From M0108 sp044228795 (lineage in GTDB: Bacteria; Pseudomonadota; Gammaproteobacteria; Chromatiales; Chromatiaceae): 64,000 nucleotides of DNA. Below are positions 45,221 through 53,127 of this stretch, piece after piece (within the stretch, counting starts at the first letter, position 1; each line of letters starts with the position of its first letter). The notes beneath the pieces are model-generated. The model was not told the DNA's origin, searched no databases, and was given only the letters and a program-made list of their open reading frames with translations. Location of the stretch: the NCBI GenBank assembly GCA_044228795.1, contig JBGAUE010000008.1, positions 1 through 64,000 on the forward strand. Reading direction: 5' to 3'. Both the position numbers and the translations under genes were made by a program.

Positions 45221-45796
45221 CTAGCGGGAGGGAAGGTCAGAGGATCGGGTCTCTTCACCGCGGGCGCTTGCTGGTGTTGACAGGCCTCGGGAGGCTTGCC
45301 CCCTGCCTGGGGAGGTACGCAACCAGGACCACAGGGTGATAAGCAGCACGAGGATAAAACACAGCAGCGCCCACTGGACCAAGGAGAGGCCGAAAACCAC
45401 CAGGGCCTTATCCTCGCAGAAGCCAGTCGCCAGGAACAATTCGGGTTGTAGTTGACCAAGCCATTCCACCAGCCGCTCGATGGGACCCAGTTCGCTACTG
45501 AGACAGGCAACGGCGCCGGGGGGCTGCTCCTGCAACCAAGTCTGATAGGCGGCCGTGGCCATGCCGCCCGCCGCCGCCAGGGCCACCAGCCCGCCTATGA
45601 CCCGACGCGTCAGACCCGGCAAGAGGGCCGGGCCAAGGGCCAACACGGCGATCAGCATGAAGAGTAGCCGCTGGAAGATGCACAGATGACAGGGCTGCAA
45701 GCCCAGCCAGTGGGTCAGGGCGACACTGGCCAAGGCCAGGGCCCCGCTGCCCGTGGCCAGGATCAGCCAGGTATGGCGATCCCTATCGCTAGCCAC
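45221..45796 (-). CDS. dsbB: Disulfide bond formation protein DsbB, 191 aa
   Basis: Four-helix quinone reductase that reoxidises DsbA. First periplasmic cysteine pair in GLQPCHLCIFQRL (CxxC); the second pair is in VACLSSELGPIER and ATGFCEDKALV. The C-terminal tail (about 35 residues) is polar and longer than usual. GTG start at 45796. Pairing of dsbB with dsbA in one unit is less common than separated genes, and here it lies beside the arsenic permease. Confidence 0.94.
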   Translation of the reverse strand: MASDRDRHTWLILATGSGALALASVALTHWLGLQPCHLCIFQRLLFMLIAVLALGPALLPGLTRRVIGGLVALAAAGGMATAAYQTWLQEQPPGAVACLSSELGPIERLVEWLGQLQPELFLATGFCEDKALVVFGLSLVQWALLCFILVLLITLWSWLRTSPGRGQASRGLSTPASARGEETRSSDLPSR

Positions 45797-45855
45797 GGGG
45801 CACCCGTTTCAACTCGAACCTAAGCGTCGTCAACCACGGTTCTCCCCCTTCAGGA

Positions 45856-46896
45856 TCACAGCACCCAATTAAACACATAACCTACCAGCATGATGCCGGC
45901 GGCCACCACCCCAATAAAGGTCGCGATCAGCGGCCAGCGCAAAACCTTACGCAAGATCATGATCTCCGGGGCCGAGAGGGCGATCACGCTCATCATAAAG
46001 GCCAGCGTGGTGCCCAGCGCTGCCCCCTTACCGATGAGGGCCTCGACTACGGGGACTATGCCCGCGGCGTTAGTGTACATGGGCACCCCCAGGAACACAG
46101 CCGCGGGTACCGCCCACCAGGCATCGCGTCCCATGAAGCTCGCCATGAAATCGGACGGGACATAGCCGTGGATCAGTGCGCCCAGGCCAATGCCTGCTAG
46201 CACATAGGGCCACACCTTACCAACTATTTCCCACACATGCTGCAAACCCGTCTGGAGACGCTCACGCCAGACATATTCTGCACCTTTGGGGGCCTGCGCT
46301 TGGCCCAGGTGAATGGCGCGCACCCAGTCCTCAAGATAGCGCTCCATCCCTAGTTTCCCGATAACCAGCCCGGCGACGATTGCCACCAGCAGCCCCAGTC
46401 CCAGGTAGAGGGCCGCAACTTGCCAGCCGAAGAGCCCAAGCAGCAAGGCCAGGGCCACCTCGTTAATCATGGGCGCGGCGATCAGGAAGGAGAAGGTCAC
46501 TCCGAGGGGTACCCCCGCCGAGAGAAAACCAATGAAGAGTGGTACCGCCGAGCAGGAACAAAAGGGAGTCACGATACCGAGACTGGCGGCCAGCATATTG
46601 CCGATCCCCAGTCGGCGGCCGGCTAGTAGGGCACGGGTGCGTTCCGGGGCAAAAAAGGTCTGGATGACGCCCATGACAAAGACGATACCGACCAGAAGTA
46701 ACAACACCTTGGGGGTGTCGTAAAGGAAGAAATGGACCGCCTCCCCAAGGCGGGTTTCCCGCGACAGGCCGAGCAGCGTCACCCCCAGGTCCGCAAGAAG
46801 GGTGAGATAGGCATAGAGGGTCACCCAGACCGCCGCGGCCAAGGGCAGGGCCCAGATCCAGGGCATCGGGAAACGGGTTGGGGTCGTATCGGTCAA
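45856..46896 (-). CDS. UPF0718/ArsP-like permease, 346 aa
   Basis: Membrane protein of the two-repeat permease family that includes ArsP (organoarsenical efflux). About eight to ten helices. The family motif with a cysteine pair is present: PFCSCSAVPLFIGFLSAGVPLG and, at the start of the second half, IVPVVEALIGKGAALGTTLAFMMSVIALS. The permease follows a small thioredoxin-like gene by 118 nt; this pair occurs together in many genomes, often in arsenic loci. Export of organic or trivalent arsenic is the natural hypothesis. Confidence 0.85.
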   Translation of the reverse strand: MTDTTPTRFPMPWIWALPLAAAVWVTLYAYLTLLADLGVTLLGLSRETRLGEAVHFFLYDTPKVLLLLVGIVFVMGVIQTFFAPERTRALLAGRRLGIGNMLAASLGIVTPFCSCSAVPLFIGFLSAGVPLGVTFSFLIAAPMINEVALALLLGLFGWQVAALYLGLGLLVAIVAGLVIGKLGMERYLEDWVRAIHLGQAQAPKGAEYVWRERLQTGLQHVWEIVGKVWPYVLAGIGLGALIHGYVPSDFMASFMGRDAWWAVPAAVFLGVPMYTNAAGIVPVVEALIGKGAALGTTLAFMMSVIALSAPEIMILRKVLRWPLIATFIGVVAAGIMLVGYVFNWVL

Positions 46897-47014
46897 GTTT
46901 CTCGTCCGGTATTCCGGGGTATCGCTGCCCAGGAGGGATAGGTTGCCAGGCCAGCGTACCCCGGACGGCCTGGTTACCCATCAGGCTTCCTCTGGGGGCG
47001 CAGCCGGAAAGGGT

Positions 47015-47251
47015 TCAATCGCTCATCCAGGCCCTGACCTTCTCGGGCCCCGGGATGCCGCCGCTGTGAACTACCTGCCCGTCCACCACCACCCCCGGCG
47101 TGGACAGGATACCAAAGGCCATAATGGACTGGAGATCGGTGACCTTCTCCAACTCGATCTCCACCCCCGCCTCCCTGGCCGCCTGGACAATAACCTTGGC
47201 AGTGACCTCACAATTACGACAACCCGAACCCAAGACCTTGATGTTTTTCAT
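47015..47251 (-). CDS. Small thioredoxin-like protein (redox-active disulfide family), 78 aa
   Basis: Compact thioredoxin-fold protein of the MTH895/TM0996 type. Active-site pair in GSGCRNCEVTA (CxxC, Cys10 and Cys13), cis-Pro in STPGVVVDGQVV. ATG at 47251 gives MKNIKVLG, the usual beginning; upstream in-frame codons form an unlikely extension. It probably serves the neighbouring permease or reduces arsenic species; it has no signal peptide. Confidence 0.9.
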   Translation of the reverse strand: MKNIKVLGSGCRNCEVTAKVIVQAAREAGVEIELEKVTDLQSIMAFGILSTPGVVVDGQVVHSGGIPGPEKVRAWMSD

Positions 47252-47355
47252 ATTTCTATGTTCAAGACATAACTCGCGCTGTTTGAGACAGGGAGGAGGA
47301 AAAGTTGAGGCTAGGAGAGAAAGCTGGGGTTTCCCACTTGCACATGCCCATAGCA

Positions 47356-47376
47356 TAATATAAGCAACCACGAATA
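47356..47376 (-). promoter_or_regulatory. Putative promoter/operator of the thioredoxin-permease unit
   Basis: The minus strand reads TATTCG (47371-47376), 8 nt, TATATTA (47356-47362). The same pattern with the same spacing lies before gap (51940-51960). TATATT serves as a -10 box about 105 nt before the gene; the -35 (TTATTC) is poor, so activation or a different start is possible. A second TATTCG stands just upstream. Confidence 0.45.
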
Positions 47377-47557
47377 GGCGAATAAACAAGCAGTTAATTA
47401 CCCGGCCCTATGAGGCCCGTTTGGATCATGCCCCGTCCGCCCCAAAGAGACCGGTCGCCAGACCGAAGATGCCCTCCCCGACGGGCCCCAAGCGCTGGCG
47501 CATGATCCCTCTATCGTCGGTTTGAAGGGTCGCTTGCGGGAGTTTCTACCAAGGCGC

Positions 47558-47599
47558 AAAAAAATCTCCTACCCCTTGCGATCATGGGGCTGGTAGGAG
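47558..47599 (-). terminator. Intrinsic terminator after the phosphatase gene
   Basis: On the minus strand CTCCTACC (47592-47599) pairs with GGTAGGAG (47566-47573) across an 18-nt loop that can extend the stem with CCCC/GGGG, followed by A and T7 (47558-47564). It lies 44 nt after the phosphatase stop and separates that gene from the thioredoxin-permease unit. Confidence 0.75.
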
Positions 47600-47642
47600 C
47601 CTGAGGAGACCGAGAAACTTCAGGAAAAGGACCGGTTTGTCA

Positions 47643-48134
47643 TTACGGATAGGTTTGTTCCAGATAGTCGAGATGAACCGGCATTTTTAGGGCGTGGGGA
47701 CGCAAACCCCGGACCTCGTGAAAAACGTCGTCCCGATCCATGCCGGACTCCAACAGCAGGATAGCCGCCATGAAGCCAGTGCGGCCCGAGCCGCCACGGC
47801 AGTGAATAGCGATGGTACCTTGCTGTTCCAGCAAGGACAGCAGGGCCTGTTTGTGGGTGGCGAAGGCCATCGTGAAACGATCATCCGGAGCATGATCGTC
47901 CTCAACGGGCAGGTGGAACCATTGGATGCCGTAATCTGCGCAACACCCGGGTAAGGAAGACGCGGCGAATTTTGCCATTTCATCCGCTGGCATCAGCGTG
48001 ATGAGCGCCTGGGCGCCAGCCTCCCTCAGGGTCAAGACCGCATCATCCAAGGTGGTGGCCTTAGTTCCTGGGCAAGGGGTAAAAATGAGCGCGGCACCAC
48101 TGGCGAGCGTCAACTTATCGTAGGGATGAGACAT
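47643..48134 (-). CDS. Dual-specificity / CDKN3-like protein phosphatase, 163 aa
   Basis: Cysteine-based phosphatase fold with the P-loop IAIHCRGGSGRTG (Cys112, Arg118) and a general acid in VEDDHAP (Asp80 or nearby). It differs from the low-molecular-weight fold used by thioredoxin-type ArsC, where the P-loop is N-terminal. Two adjacent cysteines (PGCCADYG, about 64-65) could support a redox cycle. ATG at 48134 is preferred to a TTG at 48149. Its position between acr3 and the thioredoxin-permease pair makes a role with arsenate worth testing; ordinary phosphatase activity is the null hypothesis. Confidence 0.82.
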   Translation of the reverse strand: MSHPYDKLTLASGAALIFTPCPGTKATTLDDAVLTLREAGAQALITLMPADEMAKFAASSLPGCCADYGIQWFHLPVEDDHAPDDRFTMAFATHKQALLSLLEQQGTIAIHCRGGSGRTGFMAAILLLESGMDRDDVFHEVRGLRPHALKMPVHLDYLEQTYP

Positions 48135-48438
48135 GCTATGCGGGTCCAATTTTGAGATTGATATCCAGAGACCCCCGATTGGGTCAACCGTTCCAGGCCG
48201 TGACCTCTGTAGGGCGGATCAGGGCGCCAGGAGAAACCTCTGGCTAAGTGTCGCGGTTACCTGGCTGATCAAGAGAGCCACGAAGATCTGAGGCCCTTGG
48301 AACTGGTTAGAGGCTGACCAGGTTCCCTTGTTCCGTCAACCATGACAGATCGGCATTGAATAGCATCAGTACTGGATCAACCTCGTCGCCCCAGACTCCC
48401 GTCGATCAACACCTGGAGGGAACAAGGTTTTGAACTTT
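48135..48438. other. Intergenic region between acr3 and the phosphatase gene
   Basis: Holds an imperfect hairpin at 48299-48326 (GGAACTGGT against ACCAGGTTCC with one bulge). It has no T-run, so it is at most a weak stop for the gap-arsJ-acr3 transcript. No promoter for the phosphatase was recognised, so read-through from acr3 is possible. Confidence 0.4.
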
Positions 48439-49533
48439 TCATAGTGTTCCTCGCTGCGATGGAGTGAGACCAGCCTCGTACCAACCCTTGCTGGAATTGA
48501 CGACGCGGACAACCAGCAACATCACCGGCACCTCGATCAGGACCCCAACGACAGTCGCGAGCGCGGCGCCGGACTGGAAACCGAAGAGGCTGATGGCCGC
48601 CGCCACCGCCAGCTCGAAAAAGTTGCTGGCGCCAATCAGGGCCGAAGGGCAGGCGACGCTGTGTTTCTCGCCGACCTTTCGGTTCAGCCAGTAGGCCAGA
48701 GACGAGTTGAAAAACACCTGGATCAGGATCGGCACCGCCAGCATGGCGATGATCAGGGGCTGGTTGAGGATCTGCTCGCCCTGGAAGGCAAACAGCAGCA
48801 CCAGGGTCAACAGCAGGGCGACAATGGAGGCGTGACCCAGGGTCGCCAGAGTGGCATCGAATTTGGCCTCCCCCTGCTTGAGCAGCAGATGCCGCCAAGC
48901 CTGAGCAATGGCAACCGGGATCAGGATATAGAGCACTACCGAGGTCAGGAGCGTAGCCCAGGGCACCAGGATGGACGACAGCCCCAGCAGCAGCGCGACG
49001 ATTGGCGCAAAGGCAACGATCATGATGGCGTCATTGAGCGCCACCTGGGAGAGGGTGAAATAGGGATCACCGCCGGTCAGCCGGCTCCACACGAACACCA
49101 TGGCCGTGCAGGGCGCGGCGGCCAGCAGGATGAGCCCGGCGACATAGTTGTCAAGTTGCTCGGCCGGCAGCCAGGGGGCGAAGACTTGGCGGATGAAGAT
49201 CCAGGCCAGCAACGCCATGGAGAAGGGCTTGACCGCCCAGTTGATGAAGAGGGTAATCCCGATCCCCTTCCAATGGGACCTGACCTGGCCCAGGGCACCG
49301 AAGTCAATCTTCATCAGCATGGGGATGATCATCACCCAGATCAGCAGCCCCACCGGCAAATTGACCTGGGCGACCTCTAGTCGGCCCAGGAACTGGAAGG
49401 GGGCGGGGAGGACCTGTCCGAGCCCGATACCAACGACGATACAGAGTGCCACCCAAAGGGTCAGCCACCGCTCGAACAGGTTCATGGGGGTGCCGGCCGC
49501 CCGCTTACCAGCAATTTCGCATTGGGTACTCAA
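48439..49533 (-). CDS. acr3: Arsenite efflux permease ACR3, 364 aa
   Basis: Ten-helix arsenite/proton antiporter of the BART superfamily. Signatures are FERWLTLWVALCIVVGIGLG, the cysteine-containing motif LAAAPCTAMVFVWSRLTGGDP (catalytic Cys in helix 4) and LIGASNFFELAVAAAISLFG in helix 9. TTG at 49533 is the likely start: GAGG stands 6 nt upstream and ACR3 proteins normally have a short N-terminus like MSTQCEIAGKRAAG before the first helix. Third gene of the gap-arsJ-acr3 unit, 117 nt after arsJ. Confidence 0.95.
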   Translation of the reverse strand: MSTQCEIAGKRAAGTPMNLFERWLTLWVALCIVVGIGLGQVLPAPFQFLGRLEVAQVNLPVGLLIWVMIIPMLMKIDFGALGQVRSHWKGIGITLFINWAVKPFSMALLAWIFIRQVFAPWLPAEQLDNYVAGLILLAAAPCTAMVFVWSRLTGGDPYFTLSQVALNDAIMIVAFAPIVALLLGLSSILVPWATLLTSVVLYILIPVAIAQAWRHLLLKQGEAKFDATLATLGHASIVALLLTLVLLFAFQGEQILNQPLIIAMLAVPILIQVFFNSSLAYWLNRKVGEKHSVACPSALIGASNFFELAVAAAISLFGFQSGAALATVVGVLIEVPVMLLVVRVVNSSKGWYEAGLTPSQRGTL

Positions 49534-49650
49534 GATTGTCCTCGCTGGGGAGATTAGGGATGAATTCGCTTGGCTTGGTCGCCTGTTCAGCCAGTCATAC
49601 TGGGCAGGGGCGGTGAAGGGGCGTGACCCATTGGAGGCCCCACCCAGATC

Positions 49651-50883
49651 TCAGGTGGCTGGCCCAGCCTCCAACTCTTCCCCCTTCACCGGCGGCAGCA
49701 TGAAGGAAATAAACGCTGCTGCCAGCACAAAGGCGGTGGAAACCCAGAGGCAGCCTGTCAAGCCCTGGGTCTGATAGACCCAGCCCGACAGCACGGTCCC
49801 CGTCAGCCGGCCAGCGGCATTGGCCATGTAGTAGAAGCCGACGTTCATGGCCACCTTGTCCTGGTCCGAGTAGGCCAGGATCAGGTAGGAATGGACGGCC
49901 GAGTTGATGGCGAAGACGGCGCCAAAGGCAAAGAGACCGATGATCAGGGACAAAGCCGGATCCAGGCCCTTCGTCAAGGCCAGGGCGATGCCGGCGGGAA
50001 AGACCGCCAACAGCAAGGCCCAGTTCCGGGCGCTCTTGCCCTGGGGTCCCTTGCCGCCATGACCCTGGCGCAGCAGGGCCGGTGCCCCCGCCTGGACGAA
50101 GCCATAGGCCACCACCCAGAGGGCCAGGAAGCTGCCCACCTCCAGATGGTTCCAGCCGGTCACCGAGGCGAGAAAGACCGGCAGGCCGACCACGAACCAT
50201 ACATCCCGCGAGCCAAAGAGGAAGAAGCGCGCCCCGGAGAGGATGTTGATCTCCCGGGTCTTGGAGAAGATCTGGCTGATTTTGGCCTTGGCCTTGGTGG
50301 TGCCCAATCCCAGCGGCAGGGCCCAGGCGACGTAGACATAGAGGACAAGGAGGCAGCCCGCCATGCCTGCCAGGGCCCAGCGGAAGCCCACCGTGAAGAG
50401 CAGCAGCCCACCCAGAAAGAAACCGACGCCCTTGAGGGTATTTTTCGATCCGGTGAGGATGGCCACGTACTTGAACAGCCGCGTCTCGGCGTCCGCCCCC
50501 TTGGGCACCACCATCTTGACACTGGACTTGGCGCTCATCTTATTGAGGTCCTTGGCGATACCGGACAGGGCCATGGCGGTCATGACATAGGCCACGGTCA
50601 ACCAGGCCGGATCCACCGCCAGCATACCCAGGGCTAGGACCTGCAGAAAGCCGCCCGCAACCATGGTGCGGTTGAGGCCGACATGGGAGGCGATCCAGCC
50701 CCCCAGGCCGTTGGTGATGATGCCGAACACCTCGTAGAGGAGAAAGAGAAAGGCGATTTCCAGGGGGGTGAAACCCTGATTGTGGAAGTGCAGGACCACC
50801 AGCATGTGGATGGCCCCGTCCGTGAGGGTGAAGCCCCAGTAGGCGCCGGTGACGACCAGATAGGTGCGCAGTGCGGCGTCCAT
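49651..50883 (-). CDS. arsJ: Organoarsenical efflux MFS transporter ArsJ, 410 aa
   Basis: Exports 1-arseno-3-phosphoglycerate, which then breaks down to arsenate outside. The N-terminus TGAYWGFTLTDGAIHMLVVL and the segment GIAKDLNKMSAKSSVK are typical of ArsJ. Twelve helices. ATG at 50883 starts 2 nt after the gap stop, so the two proteins are made together, as expected from the pathway. A GTG at 50889 is a less likely start. Confidence 0.93.
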   Translation of the reverse strand: MDAALRTYLVVTGAYWGFTLTDGAIHMLVVLHFHNQGFTPLEIAFLFLLYEVFGIITNGLGGWIASHVGLNRTMVAGGFLQVLALGMLAVDPAWLTVAYVMTAMALSGIAKDLNKMSAKSSVKMVVPKGADAETRLFKYVAILTGSKNTLKGVGFFLGGLLLFTVGFRWALAGMAGCLLVLYVYVAWALPLGLGTTKAKAKISQIFSKTREINILSGARFFLFGSRDVWFVVGLPVFLASVTGWNHLEVGSFLALWVVAYGFVQAGAPALLRQGHGGKGPQGKSARNWALLLAVFPAGIALALTKGLDPALSLIIGLFAFGAVFAINSAVHSYLILAYSDQDKVAMNVGFYYMANAAGRLTGTVLSGWVYQTQGLTGCLWVSTAFVLAAAFISFMLPPVKGEELEAGPAT

Positions 50884-50885
50884 CT

Positions 50886-51896
50886 TCACATCATCCGCGC
50901 CAGCTTGCGGGTAATGTCCATCATGCGGCTCACATAACCCCATTCATTGTCGTACCAGGCATAGATTTTCACCTGGGTACCATCGACCACCAGGGTGGAA
51001 AGGGCATCAACGATCGAGGAACGCGGATCGTCTTTGAAATCAACGGAGACCAAAGGCCTCTCCTCATAGCCGAGAATATCCTTTAGATCGCCAGCGGCGG
51101 CTTCCTTAAAGAAGGCATTGACCTCTTCCGCCGTCACGGGCCGGGCCGCCTCGAAGACGAAGTCGGTGAGGGAGGCATTCAACAAGGGCACGCGCACGGC
51201 ATGGCCGTTGAGCTTGCCAGTCAGTTCAGGAAAGATCTTGGTAATAGCCTTGGCAGAGCCGGTGGTGGTAGGGATGAGAGACTCGCCCAGGGCACGGGCC
51301 CGCCGGAGATCCTTGTGGCCCTTGTCAACGATGGTCTGGGTATTGGTGATGTCGTGAATGGTGGTCATGCAGCCGCGCAGGATGCCGATCTTCTCGTGCA
51401 TGACCTTGACCACCGGCGCCAGGCAGTTGGTGGTACAGGAGGCGGCGGTAACGATGTCATGGACCGCCGGATCGTAAAGGTGATCATTGACACCAAAGAC
51501 GAGGTTGAGGGCCGGATCGGGCACCGGGGCGGACACCACTACCTTCTTCACACCCTGATCAAAATAGGGCTGGAGGGCCTCAGCGGTTTTGAAGCGGCCC
51601 GTGCAGTCCACGACTAGATCGATGCCCTTGGCACCCCAGTCGATCTCCTCAAGGGTCGCGCCCATGCTGAAGCCGATCTCCTGCCCAGCAACGATGAGGG
51701 CATCGTGCCGGTAGCTGATCTGGTCCTTGCACCAACGGCCATGGACCGAGTCGAATTCCAGCAGGTGCGCATGGCAGGCCGCGTCGCCCTTGATCTCGTT
51801 AACGTGGACGATCTGGTACTCAGGACTCCCCCAGCCAGCGCGAAAGCCTAATTTGCCCATGCGACCAAAGCCATTGATGCCAACGCGAATAGCCAT
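50886..51896 (-). CDS. gap: Arsenic-linked glyceraldehyde-3-phosphate dehydrogenase, 336 aa
   Basis: Uses arsenate in place of phosphate to make 1-arseno-3-phosphoglycerate, the substrate of ArsJ. NAD-binding start IRVGINGFGRMGKLGFRA; catalytic motif ASCTTNCLAP with Cys154; His in the next conserved block TIHDITNTQTIVD; C-terminal WYDNEWGYVSRM. Normal length. ATG at 51896 with GGAG nine nt upstream; a TTG at 51911 would overlap that ribosome site. A role in central glycolysis cannot be excluded, but its placement points to arsenic. Confidence 0.94.
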   Translation of the reverse strand: MAIRVGINGFGRMGKLGFRAGWGSPEYQIVHVNEIKGDAACHAHLLEFDSVHGRWCKDQISYRHDALIVAGQEIGFSMGATLEEIDWGAKGIDLVVDCTGRFKTAEALQPYFDQGVKKVVVSAPVPDPALNLVFGVNDHLYDPAVHDIVTAASCTTNCLAPVVKVMHEKIGILRGCMTTIHDITNTQTIVDKGHKDLRRARALGESLIPTTTGSAKAITKIFPELTGKLNGHAVRVPLLNASLTDFVFEAARPVTAEEVNAFFKEAAAGDLKDILGYEERPLVSVDFKDDPRSSIVDALSTLVVDGTQVKIYAWYDNEWGYVSRMMDITRKLARMM

Positions 51897-51939
51897 CTTC
51901 TTGTTCTCCAATGGAGGTGGATTTAATATGTGCGCAGCC

Positions 51940-51969
51940 TAATATATGATCTGTCGAATACAGTGGCAA
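51940..51969 (-). promoter_or_regulatory. Promoter and putative operator of gap-arsJ-acr3
   Basis: The minus strand has TTGCCA (51964-51969), exactly 17 nt, then TATATT (51941-51946), a good sigma-70 promoter, with the ATG about 45 nt downstream of the -10. The spacer contains CTGT-ATTCG-ACAG, and the pattern TATTCG, 8 nt, TATATTA recurs before the thioredoxin-permease pair. An arsenic-responsive repressor site overlapping the promoter is a reasonable inference; no arsR gene is in the window. Confidence 0.6.
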
Positions 51970-52086
51970 GGCCTTTTTCGCCCTGATTTATCGGACAGAC
52001 TTAGCCACCGCAAATCCTGCCACTAGGGGATCATGAATGAAATCCTATTCAGTCCCATAAGACCCCTTCCGCTTGTGCTCGTGTCC

Positions 52087-52990
52087 CTACCCCGGACGGG
52101 GCCCCCAGTGCACCCGGCGGGTCATCGGCTCGGGCTGTAAGGTGGCGTGATGGATGGCGAAGCGCTCGACAAGCAAGGCGTGACTGGCCTCCATGACCTG
52201 CTCCCAGGCGGCCATGTCGCGTACCACCAGATGGGCCGAGAGCAGGGTTTCTTCGGAACGGACACTCCAGAGATGCAGGTCATGCACCGAGGCGACCCCA
52301 GGAACCCCGGCCAGGGCCTGACCCACCGCCCAGGGGTCGAGGTTAAGGGGCGCCCCCTCCATCAGCCCATGCAGGGCCTCACGCAGCAGGCGCAGACTGG
52401 AAATCAGGATCAGGGCCCCAATAGCCAGAGACAGCAAGGGATCAATGGGGGTCCAGCCTGTAAGGGCGATGACGAGACCCGCGACCAGTGCCGCTACCGA
52501 GCCCAGCAGATCGCCCAGCACATGCAGAAGGGCAGCGCGGGTGTTGAGGTTCTTCTCCCCCCGACTCAGCAGCCAGGCCACCCCGAGATTGATGGCAAGC
52601 CCTACTGCGGCCGTGAGGGAGACCGCTTCTCCCAACACCGCCTGGGGCTCGCGCAAGCGTGCCAAGGCAGAGAAAATCTAGCCAGACCACCAAGGCCAGC
52701 AGGGCGGCGCTGTTGATGAGCGCGGCGAGGAATTCGGCGCGGCCAAAGCCATAACTGTGCCGCGGCGAGGCGGGCCGGCGCGCCAGCCAGGCCGCTACCG
52801 CCGCCAGGGCCAGCGCGGCGGCGTCGTTAACCATGTGGCCGGCATCCGCCACCAAGGCCAAGGACCCCGCCCAAAATCCGACCCCGGCCTCCACGGCGGC
52901 AAAACCGAGTGTCAGCAAGGTGGCCAAGATCAGGGGCGCACCGCTACCGGGGTATGAATGGCCGTGATGATGGTCGTGATTCTTGCTCAT
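52087..52990 (-). pseudogene. CDF-family zinc/cadmium exporter (ZitB/CzcD-like), frameshifted
   Basis: The first part (52990 to about 52680) has a His-rich start NHDHHHGHSYPG and helices with LVADAGHMVNDAAAL (metal site). The rest, in another frame (to 52087), continues LARLREPQAVLGEAVSL, LLHVLGDLLGSVAALVAG (second metal site) and VHDLHLWSVRSEE. One extra base near 52679 (minus-strand CTAGATT; removing the A gives in-frame LVVWLIFSALARLREP) breaks the gene at a TAG in one frame. All functional residues are intact on both sides, so the break is recent or a sequencing error. Confidence 0.85.
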
Positions 52991-53127
52991 GAAACGCCAC
53001 CCAATGCCACGGATTTCATCATGTTTCGCTTTCTTAGCACCCTGTCAGATCGCTGAAAGATAAACAGCAAGGACGAGCAAGCTGCAAACTTGCGTCACTA
53101 TTGCCGAGGTAAACTTATCACCTTGAC

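Noticed and set aside
51949..51963. CTGT-ATTCG-ACAG before gap considered as a LexA box
   Set aside because: LexA sites have 8 nt between CTGT and ACAG; here there are 5.
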